Source: Candidatus Cryptobacteroides merdigallinarum
GTDB taxonomy: Bacteria > Bacteroidota > Bacteroidia > Bacteroidales > UBA932
Assembly (NCBI GenBank): GCA_017694655.1
Contig: JADIMQ010000078.1
Span: 1 to 32,835 of the forward strand
Direction of reading: 5' to 3'
Length of the DNA: 32,835 nt
Below the pieces are notes generated by a model. The model was not told the DNA's origin and did not search any database. It saw nothing but the letters and a program-made list of their open reading frames with translations. Numbering within the stretch: position 1 is the stretch's first letter; every line of letters begins with the position of its first letter. A program made the position numbers and the translations under genes. Below, piece after piece: positions 8,509 to 16,750 of the stretch.

Positions 8509-8539
8509 CAAATATACGGTTTGTGCAGGTTCAGGGCAA
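8509..8539 (-). promoter_or_regulatory. Bacteroidales-type promoter for DUF4861-ybaK-yhhQ operon
   Basis: On the minus strand TTG (8539-8537) is followed after 20 bases by TATATTTG (8516-8509), an exact TAnnTTTG box. Transcription would begin near 8503, leaving a leader of about 77 bases. The -33 element lies inside the last codons of rsmD, so the two operons abut without a spacer. Confidence 0.7.
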
Positions 8540-9088
8540 ATCTTTTTCCTCCTCCCTGTACTCGAAGAACGAGAAATGGACGTTGCCGTACTTCTTCTCC
8601 TTCAGGAAGAACCTGTGTCCGGAAAAGGAAAAGGAACCGGAATGCTCGAGAATAAAATACCCTCCGTCGTTCAGGATGCCGGCGGAAAGGACCCTGTCGG
8701 GTATGGCCCCGAGCCCCTCTATGGAATACGGGGGGTCGGCAAAGACTATGTCGAAACGTTTCCCGCAGATTTTCAGGAAGTCGAAGACATTGTGCCTGAC
8801 GACGGTGATGGCATCCAGGCCGAACTTTGCCGCCTGGGACCTTATGAACGAGGCGTTCCCGGGATTCATCTCGACACAGATGATGTCAGATGCCCCCCTC
8901 GATGCAAACTCGTAGGAAATGGAGCCCGTACCCCCGAAAAGGTCCAGGACCGCAAGCCCGTCGAACTCGTATTCATTGTCAAGGACATTGAACAGTCCCT
9001 CCTTGGCAAAGTCGGTCGTAGGCCGCGCAGGATATCCCCGCGGCGGAACAATCGTCTTTCCCCTTAGTCTTCCTCCGATTATACGCAT
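8531..9088 (-). CDS. rsmD: 16S rRNA (guanine(966)-N(2))-methyltransferase RsmD
   Basis: SAM-dependent methylase of G966 in small-subunit rRNA. The 185 residues begin MRIIGGRLRGKTI and contain ARPTTDFAKEGLFNVL, the SAM-binding loop DLFGGTGS at 49-56, the acidic strand end CVEMNP, and the catalytic DPPY at 118-121. The size is normal for the family. It follows the DUF3822 gene with a 6-base gap, the usual Bacteroidetes pairing. The operon promoter is at 10516-10546. Confidence 0.95.
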   Translation of the reverse strand: MRIIGGRLRGKTIVPPRGYPARPTTDFAKEGLFNVLDNEYEFDGLAVLDLFGGTGSISYEFASRGASDIICVEMNPGNASFIRSQAAKFGLDAITVVRHNVFDFLKICGKRFDIVFADPPYSIEGLGAIPDRVLSAGILNDGGYFILEHSGSFSFSGHRFFLKEKKYGNVHFSFFEYREEEKDLP

Positions 9089-9094
9089 AGCCCG

Positions 9095-9787
9095 TCACAA
9101 ATAATCCACTGACTTGAAATACCTGTACAGGGACATCTCCTCCCCTGTCCCGAGAGGTGTCCTGAAATAAATTACAGTCATCTCGAGGTTCAGCTGCAGC
9201 TTCTTCATGGCCATGAATATGAAGTATTCGGCCGTAACGAAATCCTGCACCCTGTAGGAATTGCACAGGAGAAGGCTCCTGCCCTGTGCTATCACAAGAT
9301 AAAGGCAGCCGTCCGCAAAGGAAGCCACCACCTTGTTGTATTCCGGGATCTCCCATATAGCCGACAGCATGTACCTTATCTCCGGAAGCACGGCAGCCTT
9401 CTCCCCGTCCGAGCGCAGCACGGTACCGGCGACAGCCCTGGAGAGGGACTCCCCTATGCTGTTCGAATACACAAGGACAGACTTCAGCTCCGGGACCTGT
9501 TCGCTGGCTACATAGTCGTTCTCGCTGAGGGCAGTCACCCCGGAAAGGAGGGCCCTGGCGGACAGCGGCTCGAAGAAGTGCTCCGGCACAAGGGTGAACT
9601 TGGGGGTGAACACGGAAATCTGCACATCATCATACCGCTTCTGGAACTGCGGGTCAGTAAAAAAACGGTCAGCGCTCATCCATCCGGATGACACGCTGAC
9701 ACCGTCAGATTCTATTCTTGATATATATCCGCCCAGGGCAACCCGGACAGATATCCTGCTTACGCCGTTATTCCCAGTTTCCTGCAT
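9095..9787 (-). CDS. DUF3822 family protein
   Basis: A 230-residue cytosolic protein of the Bacteroidetes-specific DUF3822 family, recognised from its length, the opening strand pattern ISVRVALGGYISRIESDG, the central YVASEQVPELKSVLVYSN, and its invariant place directly before rsmD. The fold is thought to be actin/ASKHA-like, but no activity is known. It shares 20 bases with the end of the upstream gene (9768-9787), so the two are probably translated in a coupled way. Confidence 0.8.
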   Translation of the reverse strand: MQETGNNGVSRISVRVALGGYISRIESDGVSVSSGWMSADRFFTDPQFQKRYDDVQISVFTPKFTLVPEHFFEPLSARALLSGVTALSENDYVASEQVPELKSVLVYSNSIGESLSRAVAGTVLRSDGEKAAVLPEIRYMLSAIWEIPEYNKVVASFADGCLYLVIAQGRSLLLCNSYRVQDFVTAEYFIFMAMKKLQLNLEMTVIYFRTPLGTGEEMSLYRYFKSVDYL

Positions 9788-10478
9788 TGTTGTTCGGAGC
9801 AGTGATACTTCCGACCTTAAGACCGGAGAAGTCCGGGGTACCGTACTTGTTCTCGTTCATCTCTTTCTCGGAGGCGTCGAGGTTGATCCTCAACTGGTTG
9901 TCCATACCCCTGAGCAGAGACTTGTAGGTAAGGCTGGCCTCGAAGAGCGGCACCTTCACGCCTGATACAATCTTGACCACGGCGGACATGGCGATGGAGT
10001 CCCCGTTGGAGAACGGAACTATGGCCAGGGAGTCGAGATTGAAATCCGTGCGTCCCTTGAACAAGGTATCCTTTACCGGGACCTCGTTCTCTATCCTGAA
10101 GACGAGGTGCTCCCCTTTCCTGTAGAGCTCGAGCATCTGGGCAGGAGTGATGCGCGGATTGCGCTTCTTGAGCTTCTCCGTGTTGTCCACAGCCAGGGAG
10201 TCATCCGAAGAACCGATCTGCATCACCACCTTCATCGAAGAGTCGTTATAGAAGGACTTCAAGGTGTCGAATGAAGCGGTGAACCTCCCGCATTCAGTCT
10301 TGAACGCAGTCTGGAGGGTACGGATATCCTTGAGTCTCTGGATGGCGACCTGTTCGCGGGCTTCTTTCTCCTTGTTGAAACGCACAGGCTCCATGACACT
10401 CTCTACTATCAGGTAGGCCAATCCTATGATGGCGAGCGGGAAGATGAGGTAAACCAATACCTTTTTCAATATTTTCAT
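9768..10478 (-). CDS. Conserved Bacteroidetes membrane-anchored protein of unknown function
   Basis: A 236-residue protein with one N-terminal membrane helix (about residues 8-27, VLVYLIFPLAIIGLAYLIVE). The rest, predicted outside the membrane, begins with the conserved-looking EPVRFNKEKEAREQVAIQRLKDIRTLQTAFK. The helix followed by a charged amphipathic stretch resembles a pilin-like stalk, but no prepilin cleavage site is visible. The central part is rich in Ser and Asp, and the tail (KYGTPDFSGLKVGS) overlaps the DUF3822 start. I recognise the protein type from Bacteroidetes genomes next to DUF3822 and rsmD, but know no function. Its promoter is at 10516-10546. Confidence 0.7.
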   Translation of the reverse strand: MKILKKVLVYLIFPLAIIGLAYLIVESVMEPVRFNKEKEAREQVAIQRLKDIRTLQTAFKTECGRFTASFDTLKSFYNDSSMKVVMQIGSSDDSLAVDNTEKLKKRNPRITPAQMLELYRKGEHLVFRIENEVPVKDTLFKGRTDFNLDSLAIVPFSNGDSIAMSAVVKIVSGVKVPLFEASLTYKSLLRGMDNQLRINLDASEKEMNENKYGTPDFSGLKVGSITAPNNNAGNWE

Positions 10479-10515
10479 AATTATTTTAGTGATTTAATTT
10501 TATTCAAATTCCGGA

Positions 10516-10546
10516 CAAAGTTAAAAATTTGATTTATCAAATGCAA
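10516..10546 (-). promoter_or_regulatory. Bacteroidales-type promoter for the 236-aa gene, DUF3822 and rsmD
   Basis: Minus-strand TTG (10546-10544), a 20-base spacer, then TAACTTTG (10523-10516), an exact TAnnTTTG box. It lies 38 bases before the start of the first gene and faces away from the nrnA promoter, so this 159-base gap is a divergent promoter region. Confidence 0.7.
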
Positions 10547-10555
10547 TATAATTTG

Positions 10556-10563
10556 TAAATTTG
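10556..10563 (+). promoter_or_regulatory. Putative -7 box for nrnA
   Basis: TAAATTTG matches TAnnTTTG exactly. The -33 position has TTT rather than TTG at the 20-base spacing (10533-10535), so the match is partial. Transcription would start near 10570, giving a leader of about 68 bases before the preferred nrnA ATG at 10638. Confidence 0.5.
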
Positions 10564-10637
10564 CGCCTACAATAATGAGAGCGGGCGGCACCGGACCGGC
10601 GTTCCCGTCCCCTCCCGAAGAACAAGACGTTGAGTTT

Positions 10638-11696
10638 ATGACTGATATCCCTTCCCAGTCCGTCGCAGGGACAGTTTCCTCTATAAAAGAGGCGGAAAGA
10701 ATAACTATAGTTACACACACCCACCCGGACGGGGATGCCATGGGCAGTTCCGCCGGCCTGTACCACTACCTCCGGGCCTTGGGGAAAGAGGTATGCATAG
10801 CAATCAACGACAGGCACCCGGGGTCGCTGTCGTTCCTGACATCAGGCATGGAAGAGGACGTGGCAGTGTACGGGGAACAGCCGGAGGCCACAGTGGGGAG
10901 AATCATGGACAGCGGGCTGGTCTTCTGCCTCGACATGAACTCCTTTGACAGGGCGGAATCCCTGGGAAAAGTGCTCAAAGGGGCTGGCTGCAGGAAGATA
11001 CTTATAGACCACCACCTGAATCCTTCAAAAGAAGAGTTCGACATCATATTCTCCGAGACAGGGATATCCTCCACTTCGGAGCTCCTGTACTACATCCTCC
11101 TTTCCCTGCCGTGGACGGAGGGCAAGGCAGAGAATCTCCCGGCCAGGACGGCGGAAGCCCTGATGGCCGGCATGACCACCGACACGAACAATTTCGCGAA
11201 CTCGGTCTATCCGTCCACCTTCAGGATGGCATCTGAACTCCTCGCTGCGGGCACGGACAGGGACGGGATAATTTCCAGGCTGTACCACAACTACAGGGAG
11301 AACCGGTTCAGGCTCCAGGGGGAACTCCTGAAGGACAACCTCCGGATAACTTCCGACGGGGTGGCCTACATGATAATAGACAAGGCCCTCGCGGGCAGAT
11401 ATGACATCCAGGACGGGGAGACGGAAGGTTTCGTGAACCTGCCGCTCGGGATCGGGAAAGTGAGGATGAGCCTGCTGCTCAAGGAGGAAGATGACAGGTT
11501 CAGGGTCTCCATACGTTCCAGGAAAGGGGTTTCGGCCAATATGTGCGCCTCCATGTACTTCAACGGAGGAGGCCACGAGCTCGCAGCAGGAGGCCGGCTC
11601 GTCAAGGGGCAGGACATTCCGGCGGAGGCAGGTGCGGCGGAAATAGCCCGCTATGTAGAAAGCCGGACAGCGGAATTCTTCAGACAGAAAAAATGA
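10638..11696 (+). CDS. nrnA: DHH-family phosphoesterase, NrnA-type oligoribonuclease/pAp phosphatase
   Basis: Cytosolic enzyme expected to degrade short RNA oligomers and dephosphorylate 3'-phosphoadenosine 5'-phosphate. The metal-binding motifs are in order: HTHPDGDAMG (27-36), CLDMNS, IDHH (123-126) and TDTNNFANS. The C-terminal DHHA1 domain carries NGGGHELAAGG. The 352-residue length fits NrnA. I chose ATG at 10638 (MTDIPSQ) over the in-frame ATG at 10575 because the latter adds a low-complexity Pro/Gly stretch and would sit only about 5 bases from the predicted transcript start. Its stop overlaps the next start as ATGA. Confidence 0.9.
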   Translation: MTDIPSQSVAGTVSSIKEAERITIVTHTHPDGDAMGSSAGLYHYLRALGKEVCIAINDRHPGSLSFLTSGMEEDVAVYGEQPEATVGRIMDSGLVFCLDMNSFDRAESLGKVLKGAGCRKILIDHHLNPSKEEFDIIFSETGISSTSELLYYILLSLPWTEGKAENLPARTAEALMAGMTTDTNNFANSVYPSTFRMASELLAAGTDRDGIISRLYHNYRENRFRLQGELLKDNLRITSDGVAYMIIDKALAGRYDIQDGETEGFVNLPLGIGKVRMSLLLKEEDDRFRVSIRSRKGVSANMCASMYFNGGGHELAAGGRLVKGQDIPAEAGAAEIARYVESRTAEFFRQKK

Positions 11697-12256
11697 GATA
11701 TATGAAAAGTATAACCAGATATATGCTGCTGGCGGCAGCGGCGGCGGCCATGCTCCCGGCCTGCAAGAAACAGAGCCTGGAGACCACCTACTCCACCCAG
11801 GAGGACAGGATAGACTCCTTCATAGAAACCCTGGAAAGCCAGGACCCGGCCCCGAGGGTGGTGCACAACGGAGGGGCGAACAGGATTGTCCTCACCGAAG
11901 GCACCGGCGAGGAGCTGAGGGAAGGCGGACAGGTGTCATTCTACTATGCCGGCTACACCTTCAGCGGCAGCACCCCCACCGCAAGCAGCCTCTTTGCCAC
12001 GAACCGGGAGGAGACCGCCACCGAAAGCGGCTGGGATGTGACCTCGCCGGACTACAGCATCCTCACCATAACCCTGGACGACCAGGCCAGGCTCCTCGAA
12101 GGACTCAGGCTCGGCCTCGAAGGGGTGAAGGGAGGGGAAATATGCTATATTGTCTTCTCCGGGAAATACGGGTTCGGGGACAAGGCTGTGGGCGGGATAG
12201 AGGCCAATTCAGCCCTCATATTCCAGATATGGGTGGAAAGCCTTACCAACGACTGA
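11693..12256 (+). CDS. FKBP-type peptidyl-prolyl isomerase-like lipoprotein
   Basis: A lipoprotein of 187 residues. The signal MKSITRYMLLAAAAAAMLPACKK has lipobox LPAC followed by Lys-Lys. The mature domain has the FKBP pattern: GTGEELREGGQVSFYYAGYTF, then LLEGLRLGLEGVKGGEICYIVFSGKYGFGDKAVGGIEANSALIF as several strands ending in FQIWVESL. The usual catalytic FD of the FKBP pocket is replaced by LFATN, so isomerase activity is doubtful and a chaperone role is possible. ATG at 11693 overlaps the nrnA stop as ATGA; ATG at 11702 is an equally good start. A second FKBP-like lipoprotein follows. Confidence 0.82.
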   Translation: MRYMKSITRYMLLAAAAAAMLPACKKQSLETTYSTQEDRIDSFIETLESQDPAPRVVHNGGANRIVLTEGTGEELREGGQVSFYYAGYTFSGSTPTASSLFATNREETATESGWDVTSPDYSILTITLDDQARLLEGLRLGLEGVKGGEICYIVFSGKYGFGDKAVGGIEANSALIFQIWVESLTND

Positions 12257-12340
12257 CGGCATTGCGCGTGAAGGAAACCATGGCACTGCCCGCAAAATGA
12301 CAGTCCATGAAATAAAAGTAGAACAGTTCCGAATTTTCTG

Positions 12341-12348
12341 TATTTTTG
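12341..12348 (+). promoter_or_regulatory. Putative -7 box before the second FKBP lipoprotein
   Basis: TATTTTTG matches TAnnTTTG exactly, 18 bases before the ATG at 12367, but no TTG is found at the -33 position. The local drop in GC content in this 110-base gap supports a regulatory region. The transcript leader would be very short. Confidence 0.45.
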
Positions 12349-12366
12349 CACACAAAACGATAGAAG

Positions 12367-13404
12367 ATGAAATTCAGTTTTTATACAGCATCCCTGTTGT
12401 CCTGCCTTCTGCTCGGCAGCTGCGCCGTGGAGGTGGACACACCGGCCAACGAAGACGAGAAAATGTACCTCGAGGCATGGATACAGACCCATTACCCGGA
12501 TGCGGAGAAGCAGGGGATGGGCATATACGTCCTCAATAATACGGAAGGGACCGGGGAGGGTACCGTGACAATCCCGTGCTACGCCAGGGTCACCTACACG
12601 ACCAGGGACCTCGACGGCAACGTGACAGCCACGTCGGACTCCACCGTGGCAAAGCAGACCAACAGCTTCAACAAGTCCTACTACTACGGGCCGAGGGTAT
12701 GGAACGTGTCCGGGAACTCGATTTCCAAAGGCCTGGAGGACATGCTTGCAGGCATGGCCGAGGGCGGGACGAAGGAAGCCGTCATCCCGGGATGGCTCCA
12801 GACCTACAACAGGTATGACGACGAGGCCGGGTACATGGCCGAAGTGACAGGCAACAGCCATGTCATCTATACCGTCAGGCTTGACGAAGTCACGGACGAC
12901 ATCATGCAGTGGCAGATTGACCAGATAGAAAGCTACATCGACAGGACCTATACGGAAGGCAATGCCCCGGAACGGAAGTTCGATGGCTTCTACTTCGGCT
13001 CCGATACCCCGGATGACGGGACGGAGGACGCGCCTGCCCCTGAAGACCTGCACAAAGACACTACGGTCTACATCAACTATACCGGCAAGCTGCTGAACGG
13101 ACAGGTATTCGACACAACCCTCGAGAGAGTCGCCAAGGACAACGACATCTACGATGCCAGCAAGACCTACGCCCCGGTAGAGGTGACCATGTCCTCGGAC
13201 TCCACGTCGGTGCAGCTGGACGGGAACAGCGTCATCAGCGGCTTCACCAGCACCATCTGGAGAATGGCCCCGATGGGGACAGGCGTGGGCATATTCTATT
13301 CATCCCTGGGCTACGGGACTTCAGGAAGCGGTTCCCTCATCCCGGAATACGCCCCTCTCGTGTTCGAGATACAGCTCGTGGAGAACCCTGACGAAGAAGA
13401 ATAG
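12367..13404 (+). CDS. Lipoprotein with two FKBP-like domains
   Basis: A 345-residue lipoprotein with signal MKFSFYTASLLSCLLLGSC and lipobox LGSC at residues 16-19. Two FKBP-like domains follow. The first (about 45-180) is degenerate: it keeps the core VTYTTRDLDGNV and ISKGLEDMLAGMAEGG but lacks the pocket motif. The second (about 235-340) is better kept: VYINYTGKLLNGQVFDTT, then VISGFTSTIWRM, then GYGTSGSGSLIPEYAPLVF. FDTT in the second domain retains the catalytic aspartate, so only this domain is likely to be active as an isomerase. An acidic tail (NPDEEE) ends the protein. It is predicted to face the periplasm or the cell surface, and the MATE gene starts 8 bases downstream. Confidence 0.8.
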   Translation: MKFSFYTASLLSCLLLGSCAVEVDTPANEDEKMYLEAWIQTHYPDAEKQGMGIYVLNNTEGTGEGTVTIPCYARVTYTTRDLDGNVTATSDSTVAKQTNSFNKSYYYGPRVWNVSGNSISKGLEDMLAGMAEGGTKEAVIPGWLQTYNRYDDEAGYMAEVTGNSHVIYTVRLDEVTDDIMQWQIDQIESYIDRTYTEGNAPERKFDGFYFGSDTPDDGTEDAPAPEDLHKDTTVYINYTGKLLNGQVFDTTLERVAKDNDIYDASKTYAPVEVTMSSDSTSVQLDGNSVISGFTSTIWRMAPMGTGVGIFYSSLGYGTSGSGSLIPEYAPLVFEIQLVENPDEEE

Positions 13405-13412
13405 GAGGAACA

Positions 13413-14804
13413 ATGGCAGTTCACAGCAATGCGGTACCGTTAGAACTAGGCACAGAGAACATAGGGAAACTCCTGATGAAATATGCAGGCCCGGCCATCA
13501 TCGCGATGACCGCGTCGTCTCTCTACAACATGATAGACAGCATCTTCATCGGGCACGGGGTCGGTCCGATGGCAATATCCGGACTTGCCGTCACCTTCCC
13601 TCTGATGAACCTGTCGGCGGCATTCGGGTCCCTGGTCGGGGTCGGGGCAAGCACCATTATGTCCGTACTGCTGGGACAGAAGAACTACGAGGTCGCGAAC
13701 AAGGTCCTGGGGAACGTCGTGGTACTGAACATGACCATAGGCATTGTGTTCATGTGCATATCCCTTGCATTCCTGGACCCCATCCTCTATTTCTTCGGGG
13801 CCAGTGAAAACACCATAGTCTATGCCAGGGAATATATGCAGGTCATACTTTACGGCAACATCGTCACCCACCTGTACCTGGGTCTCAACAACCTGCTCCG
13901 GGCCTCCGGAAACCCGAGGATGGCCATGTCGCTTACCATCATGACAGTGGTACTGAACGCGGTGCTTGCACCTGTATTCATCTTCATGATGGGTATAGGG
14001 ATAAAGGGAGCCGCCCTCGCCACAGTGCTCGCGCAGCTGGTGGCCCTCGTGATAATACTGCGCTATTTCAGCAACCAGGACCGCCTGCTGCATTTCCGCA
14101 AAGGCATTTTCAAGATGGACTTCAGGATAGCCAAGGATTCGCTTTCCATCGGGCTCGCACCTTTCCTCATGAACTCGGCAGCCTGCCTGGTGACCCTCTT
14201 CATAAACCAGCAGCTGAAGAACTACAGCGGGGACCTTGCCATCGGGGCCTACGGCATAGTCAACAGGATATCCTTCCTGTTCATAATGATAAACATGGGA
14301 CTCAACCAGGGCATGCAGCCTATCGCAGGATATAACTACGGGGCAAGGAAGTATTCGAGGGTGAAGGAAGTCTACGGCAAGACAGTGAAATATGCCACGG
14401 TTGTGGCCCTGACAGGCTTTGTCGTATCAATCGCATTCCCGCACGCGGCCGTCTCGGTATTCACCTCGGATGCCGGCCTCAAGGAACTTGCGGCCAAAGG
14501 CTTGAGGCTCATCAACCTCATGCTGCCTATAGTCGGCTTCCAGATGGTTACGACCAACCTCTTCCAGTGTCTCGGGATGATAAACAAGTCAATAATACTG
14601 TCCATGTCAAGACAGCTGCTCTTCCTCCTGCCGCTTCTCTACGTTATGCCGATGTTCCTCGGGGCCAAGGGCGTATGGGTATCCTTCCCTATCGCCGACT
14701 CCCTTGCGGCACTTGTGACGTTCATAATGCTCATGGACCTGATGAAGAAGCTCAGGAAGCTGAATGACGGGGACGATCCTACCATACTCGGAAGCAAACT
14801 ATAG
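13413..14804 (+). CDS. MATE family efflux transporter
   Basis: Inner-membrane drug or metabolite exporter driven by a Na+ or H+ gradient. The 463-residue protein has twelve predicted helices in two similar halves; landmarks are PAIIAMTASSLYNMIDSIFI near the start, GVGASTIMSVLLGQ, NNLLRASGNPRMAM, and QGMQPIAGYNYGARK in the second half. It resembles the MepA/NorM-like group of Bacteroidetes. The start is preceded by AATAGGAGGAACA, a clear ribosome-binding site. Substrate is unknown; neighbours give no hint beyond an envelope setting. Confidence 0.92.
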   Translation: MAVHSNAVPLELGTENIGKLLMKYAGPAIIAMTASSLYNMIDSIFIGHGVGPMAISGLAVTFPLMNLSAAFGSLVGVGASTIMSVLLGQKNYEVANKVLGNVVVLNMTIGIVFMCISLAFLDPILYFFGASENTIVYAREYMQVILYGNIVTHLYLGLNNLLRASGNPRMAMSLTIMTVVLNAVLAPVFIFMMGIGIKGAALATVLAQLVALVIILRYFSNQDRLLHFRKGIFKMDFRIAKDSLSIGLAPFLMNSAACLVTLFINQQLKNYSGDLAIGAYGIVNRISFLFIMINMGLNQGMQPIAGYNYGARKYSRVKEVYGKTVKYATVVALTGFVVSIAFPHAAVSVFTSDAGLKELAAKGLRLINLMLPIVGFQMVTTNLFQCLGMINKSIILSMSRQLLFLLPLLYVMPMFLGAKGVWVSFPIADSLAALVTFIMLMDLMKKLRKLNDGDDPTILGSKL

Positions 14805-14817
14805 GAGAACTGATATC

Positions 14818-15429
14818 ATGAAGGACAAGATAATCATAAACGTAGGCCGGCAGTTCGGCAGCGGAGGCAAGCTGGTCGCCATAGAACTCGGGAAAAAACT
14901 CGGCATCAACGTCTACGACAACGAGCTCATAACGAAGGCCGCCGAATCGAGCGGCTTCAGCCCGGAGGTGTTCAAGGTCAAGGACGAGAAACGGAACCTC
15001 TTCCCGGTATCCTCCTTCTTCGCCACTCCGTTCGGGAACGCGAAGAACTTCATCAACGGGGAGAACCTCTTCCAGATACAGAGCTCCGTGATACGGGACA
15101 TAGCGGAAAAGGAGTCTGCCGTGATAGTTGGCAGATGCGCGGACTACATACTGCGGGACCTGGACTGCACGGTGGACGTATTCATTACTGCCCCTATGGA
15201 GGACCGCATACGCCGTGTAACGGAGAGGATGGACCTGACAGAAGACAAGGCCGGGGACCTCATCTCCAAGACGGACCGCAAGAGGGAGACCTACTATAAC
15301 TACTACACCTTCGGGAACTGGGGGATGGCCTCCAACTACGACCTCTGCATAGACTCGTCCATACTCGGCATCGAAGGCACGGCCGACTACATAATAGAAT
15401 TCGCCCGCAGGACGGGGATACTTCAGTAA
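14818..15429 (+). CDS. Cytidylate kinase-like family protein
   Basis: A 203-residue P-loop NTPase of the AAA_26/cytidylate-kinase-like family. The nucleotide-binding loop reads GRQFGSGGK (10-18), followed by LAXELGKKLGI-type sequence and NELITKAA. A second conserved stretch is AVIVGRCADYIL, and the LID-like region has RRVTERMDLTEDKA and TDRKRETYYNYYT. True CMP kinase is normally a separate gene with a different nucleobase pocket, so I would not call this Cmk. ATG at 14818 follows AGGAGAACTGATATC; the frame upstream overlaps the MATE gene and is not used. Confidence 0.8.
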   Translation: MKDKIIINVGRQFGSGGKLVAIELGKKLGINVYDNELITKAAESSGFSPEVFKVKDEKRNLFPVSSFFATPFGNAKNFINGENLFQIQSSVIRDIAEKESAVIVGRCADYILRDLDCTVDVFITAPMEDRIRRVTERMDLTEDKAGDLISKTDRKRETYYNYYTFGNWGMASNYDLCIDSSILGIEGTADYIIEFARRTGILQ

Positions 15430-15439
15430 GGAGGGAGGA

Positions 15440-16750
15440 ATGAGCAGGAAGAAGCTGACAATCCTCTCCACGGTATTCCTCTGCATAATCCTGGCTGCAG
15501 TCCTGCTGCCCCTTTCGTCCAGGTCGGAAGACAAGGCCGTAAAGGAAGAGGAGGCCCCGGTACAGAGAAGCCTCAACGATACACTCACCAACGGGATGTC
15601 CGACATCCCCGGCCTCGAGGAGATGGACTCACTCATAGAGAAGTACCTCACCCGCTGGGGCATCAAGGGAGCCTCCCTCGCAGTCATGCGCAATGACTCC
15701 CTGCTCTATGCCAAAGGCTACGGCTATGCCGACGAGGAGAAGGAGGAGCCCATGGCCCCCGGGCACATCCTGCGTATGGCCTCCGTGTCCAAGCTCATCA
15801 CGGCCACGGGCATAATGGTGCTCCAGGAAAGAGGGATGCTGTCCCTGCAGGACACGGTGTTCGGTGTCCGCGGGATACTGAACGACTCCATCTACACCTC
15901 CGCCATCAAGGAAAAAAGCAAATTCGGGATCACTGTTGAGCAGCTCCTCAGGCACAAGGGCGGCTTCACCAACGGCCGGGGAGACCCCATGTTCTCCACA
16001 AGGGACATAATACGGCAGTTCCACCTGGACAGGGCCCCGGACCACGAGACCCTCGTGAGATGCGTGCTGACAAGGCCGCTCGGGTACACCCCGGGAAGCT
16101 GGCAGAGATATTCCAACTTCGGCTACCTCCTGCTGTCCATGATAATAGAGAAGGTGAGCGGGACAGACTACGAGACTTTCATCAATGAGAATGTGCTCCA
16201 CCCGGCCGGATGCTACGACATGCACCTCGCGAACAACTACTACGAGGAGAAATATCCCAACGAGACAAGGTACTACATGCACGAAGGCTCGACCCTCTGC
16301 GAGGAATACAACCTGAGCGGCAGGATGGTCGAAAGGTGCTACGGGGCGAACGACATACGCGGGCTCTCCGGCGCAGGCGCATGGTGCGGCTCCCCTGCCG
16401 AATTGAGCCGTTTCGTGGCTGCCATAGACGGGAAGCCTGGGATAAAGGATATCATATCGGCGGAAAGCGTGGCAGAAATGACGGAATATTTCAATCCGGA
16501 GACCTACTCCCTCGGATGGAACGACACCAGGCCGGACGGGGAATGGACAAGGACCGGGACCCTCGGAGGGACAAGTGCCCTCGTGAAATATTTCCCGGAC
16601 GGGGAATGCTGGACAATGATTACAAACACCAGTACATGGAAAGGCCCCGGCTTCACAAGGTACACCGAGGCTCTTTTCAGGCAATGCAGGGAACTCTACA
16701 GCCAGTCGCTGCCGGAAAGGGATCTCTTCTCCTGCGCATGCGGGTCATAA
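15440..16750 (+). CDS. Serine hydrolase, beta-lactamase / D-alanyl-D-alanine carboxypeptidase family
   Basis: A penicillin-binding-protein-like serine hydrolase of 436 residues, anchored by an N-terminal helix (about 9-26) with the enzyme outside the cytoplasmic membrane. The active-site motifs are SVSK at 115-118 (nucleophile Ser115, Lys118), YSN at 224-226, and GTLGGT toward the end in the position of the KTG box. RHKGGF near 171 matches the family HxSG region. Such enzymes may act as esterases, peptidases or beta-lactamases; substrate is unknown. Its last 55 bases overlap the end of buk on the other strand, and its final residues (RDLFSCACGS) look unlike the family. Confidence 0.85.
   Translation: MSRKKLTILSTVFLCIILAAVLLPLSSRSEDKAVKEEEAPVQRSLNDTLTNGMSDIPGLEEMDSLIEKYLTRWGIKGASLAVMRNDSLLYAKGYGYADEEKEEPMAPGHILRMASVSKLITATGIMVLQERGMLSLQDTVFGVRGILNDSIYTSAIKEKSKFGITVEQLLRHKGGFTNGRGDPMFSTRDIIRQFHLDRAPDHETLVRCVLTRPLGYTPGSWQRYSNFGYLLLSMIIEKVSGTDYETFINENVLHPAGCYDMHLANNYYEEKYPNETRYYMHEGSTLCEEYNLSGRMVERCYGANDIRGLSGAGAWCGSPAELSRFVAAIDGKPGIKDIISAESVAEMTEYFNPETYSLGWNDTRPDGEWTRTGTLGGTSALVKYFPDGECWTMITNTSTWKGPGFTRYTEALFRQCRELYSQSLPERDLFSCACGS

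Noticed and set aside
12145..13053. 302-codon antisense frame over the FKBP genes
   Set aside because: Same reason: it covers the ends of two well-supported genes on the other strand and shows no family features.
15629..16684. 351-codon antisense open frame across the serine hydrolase
   Set aside because: Shadow of a GC-rich real gene; composition is rich in Val, Gly and Arg with no recognisable family, and the plus-strand gene has complete motifs.
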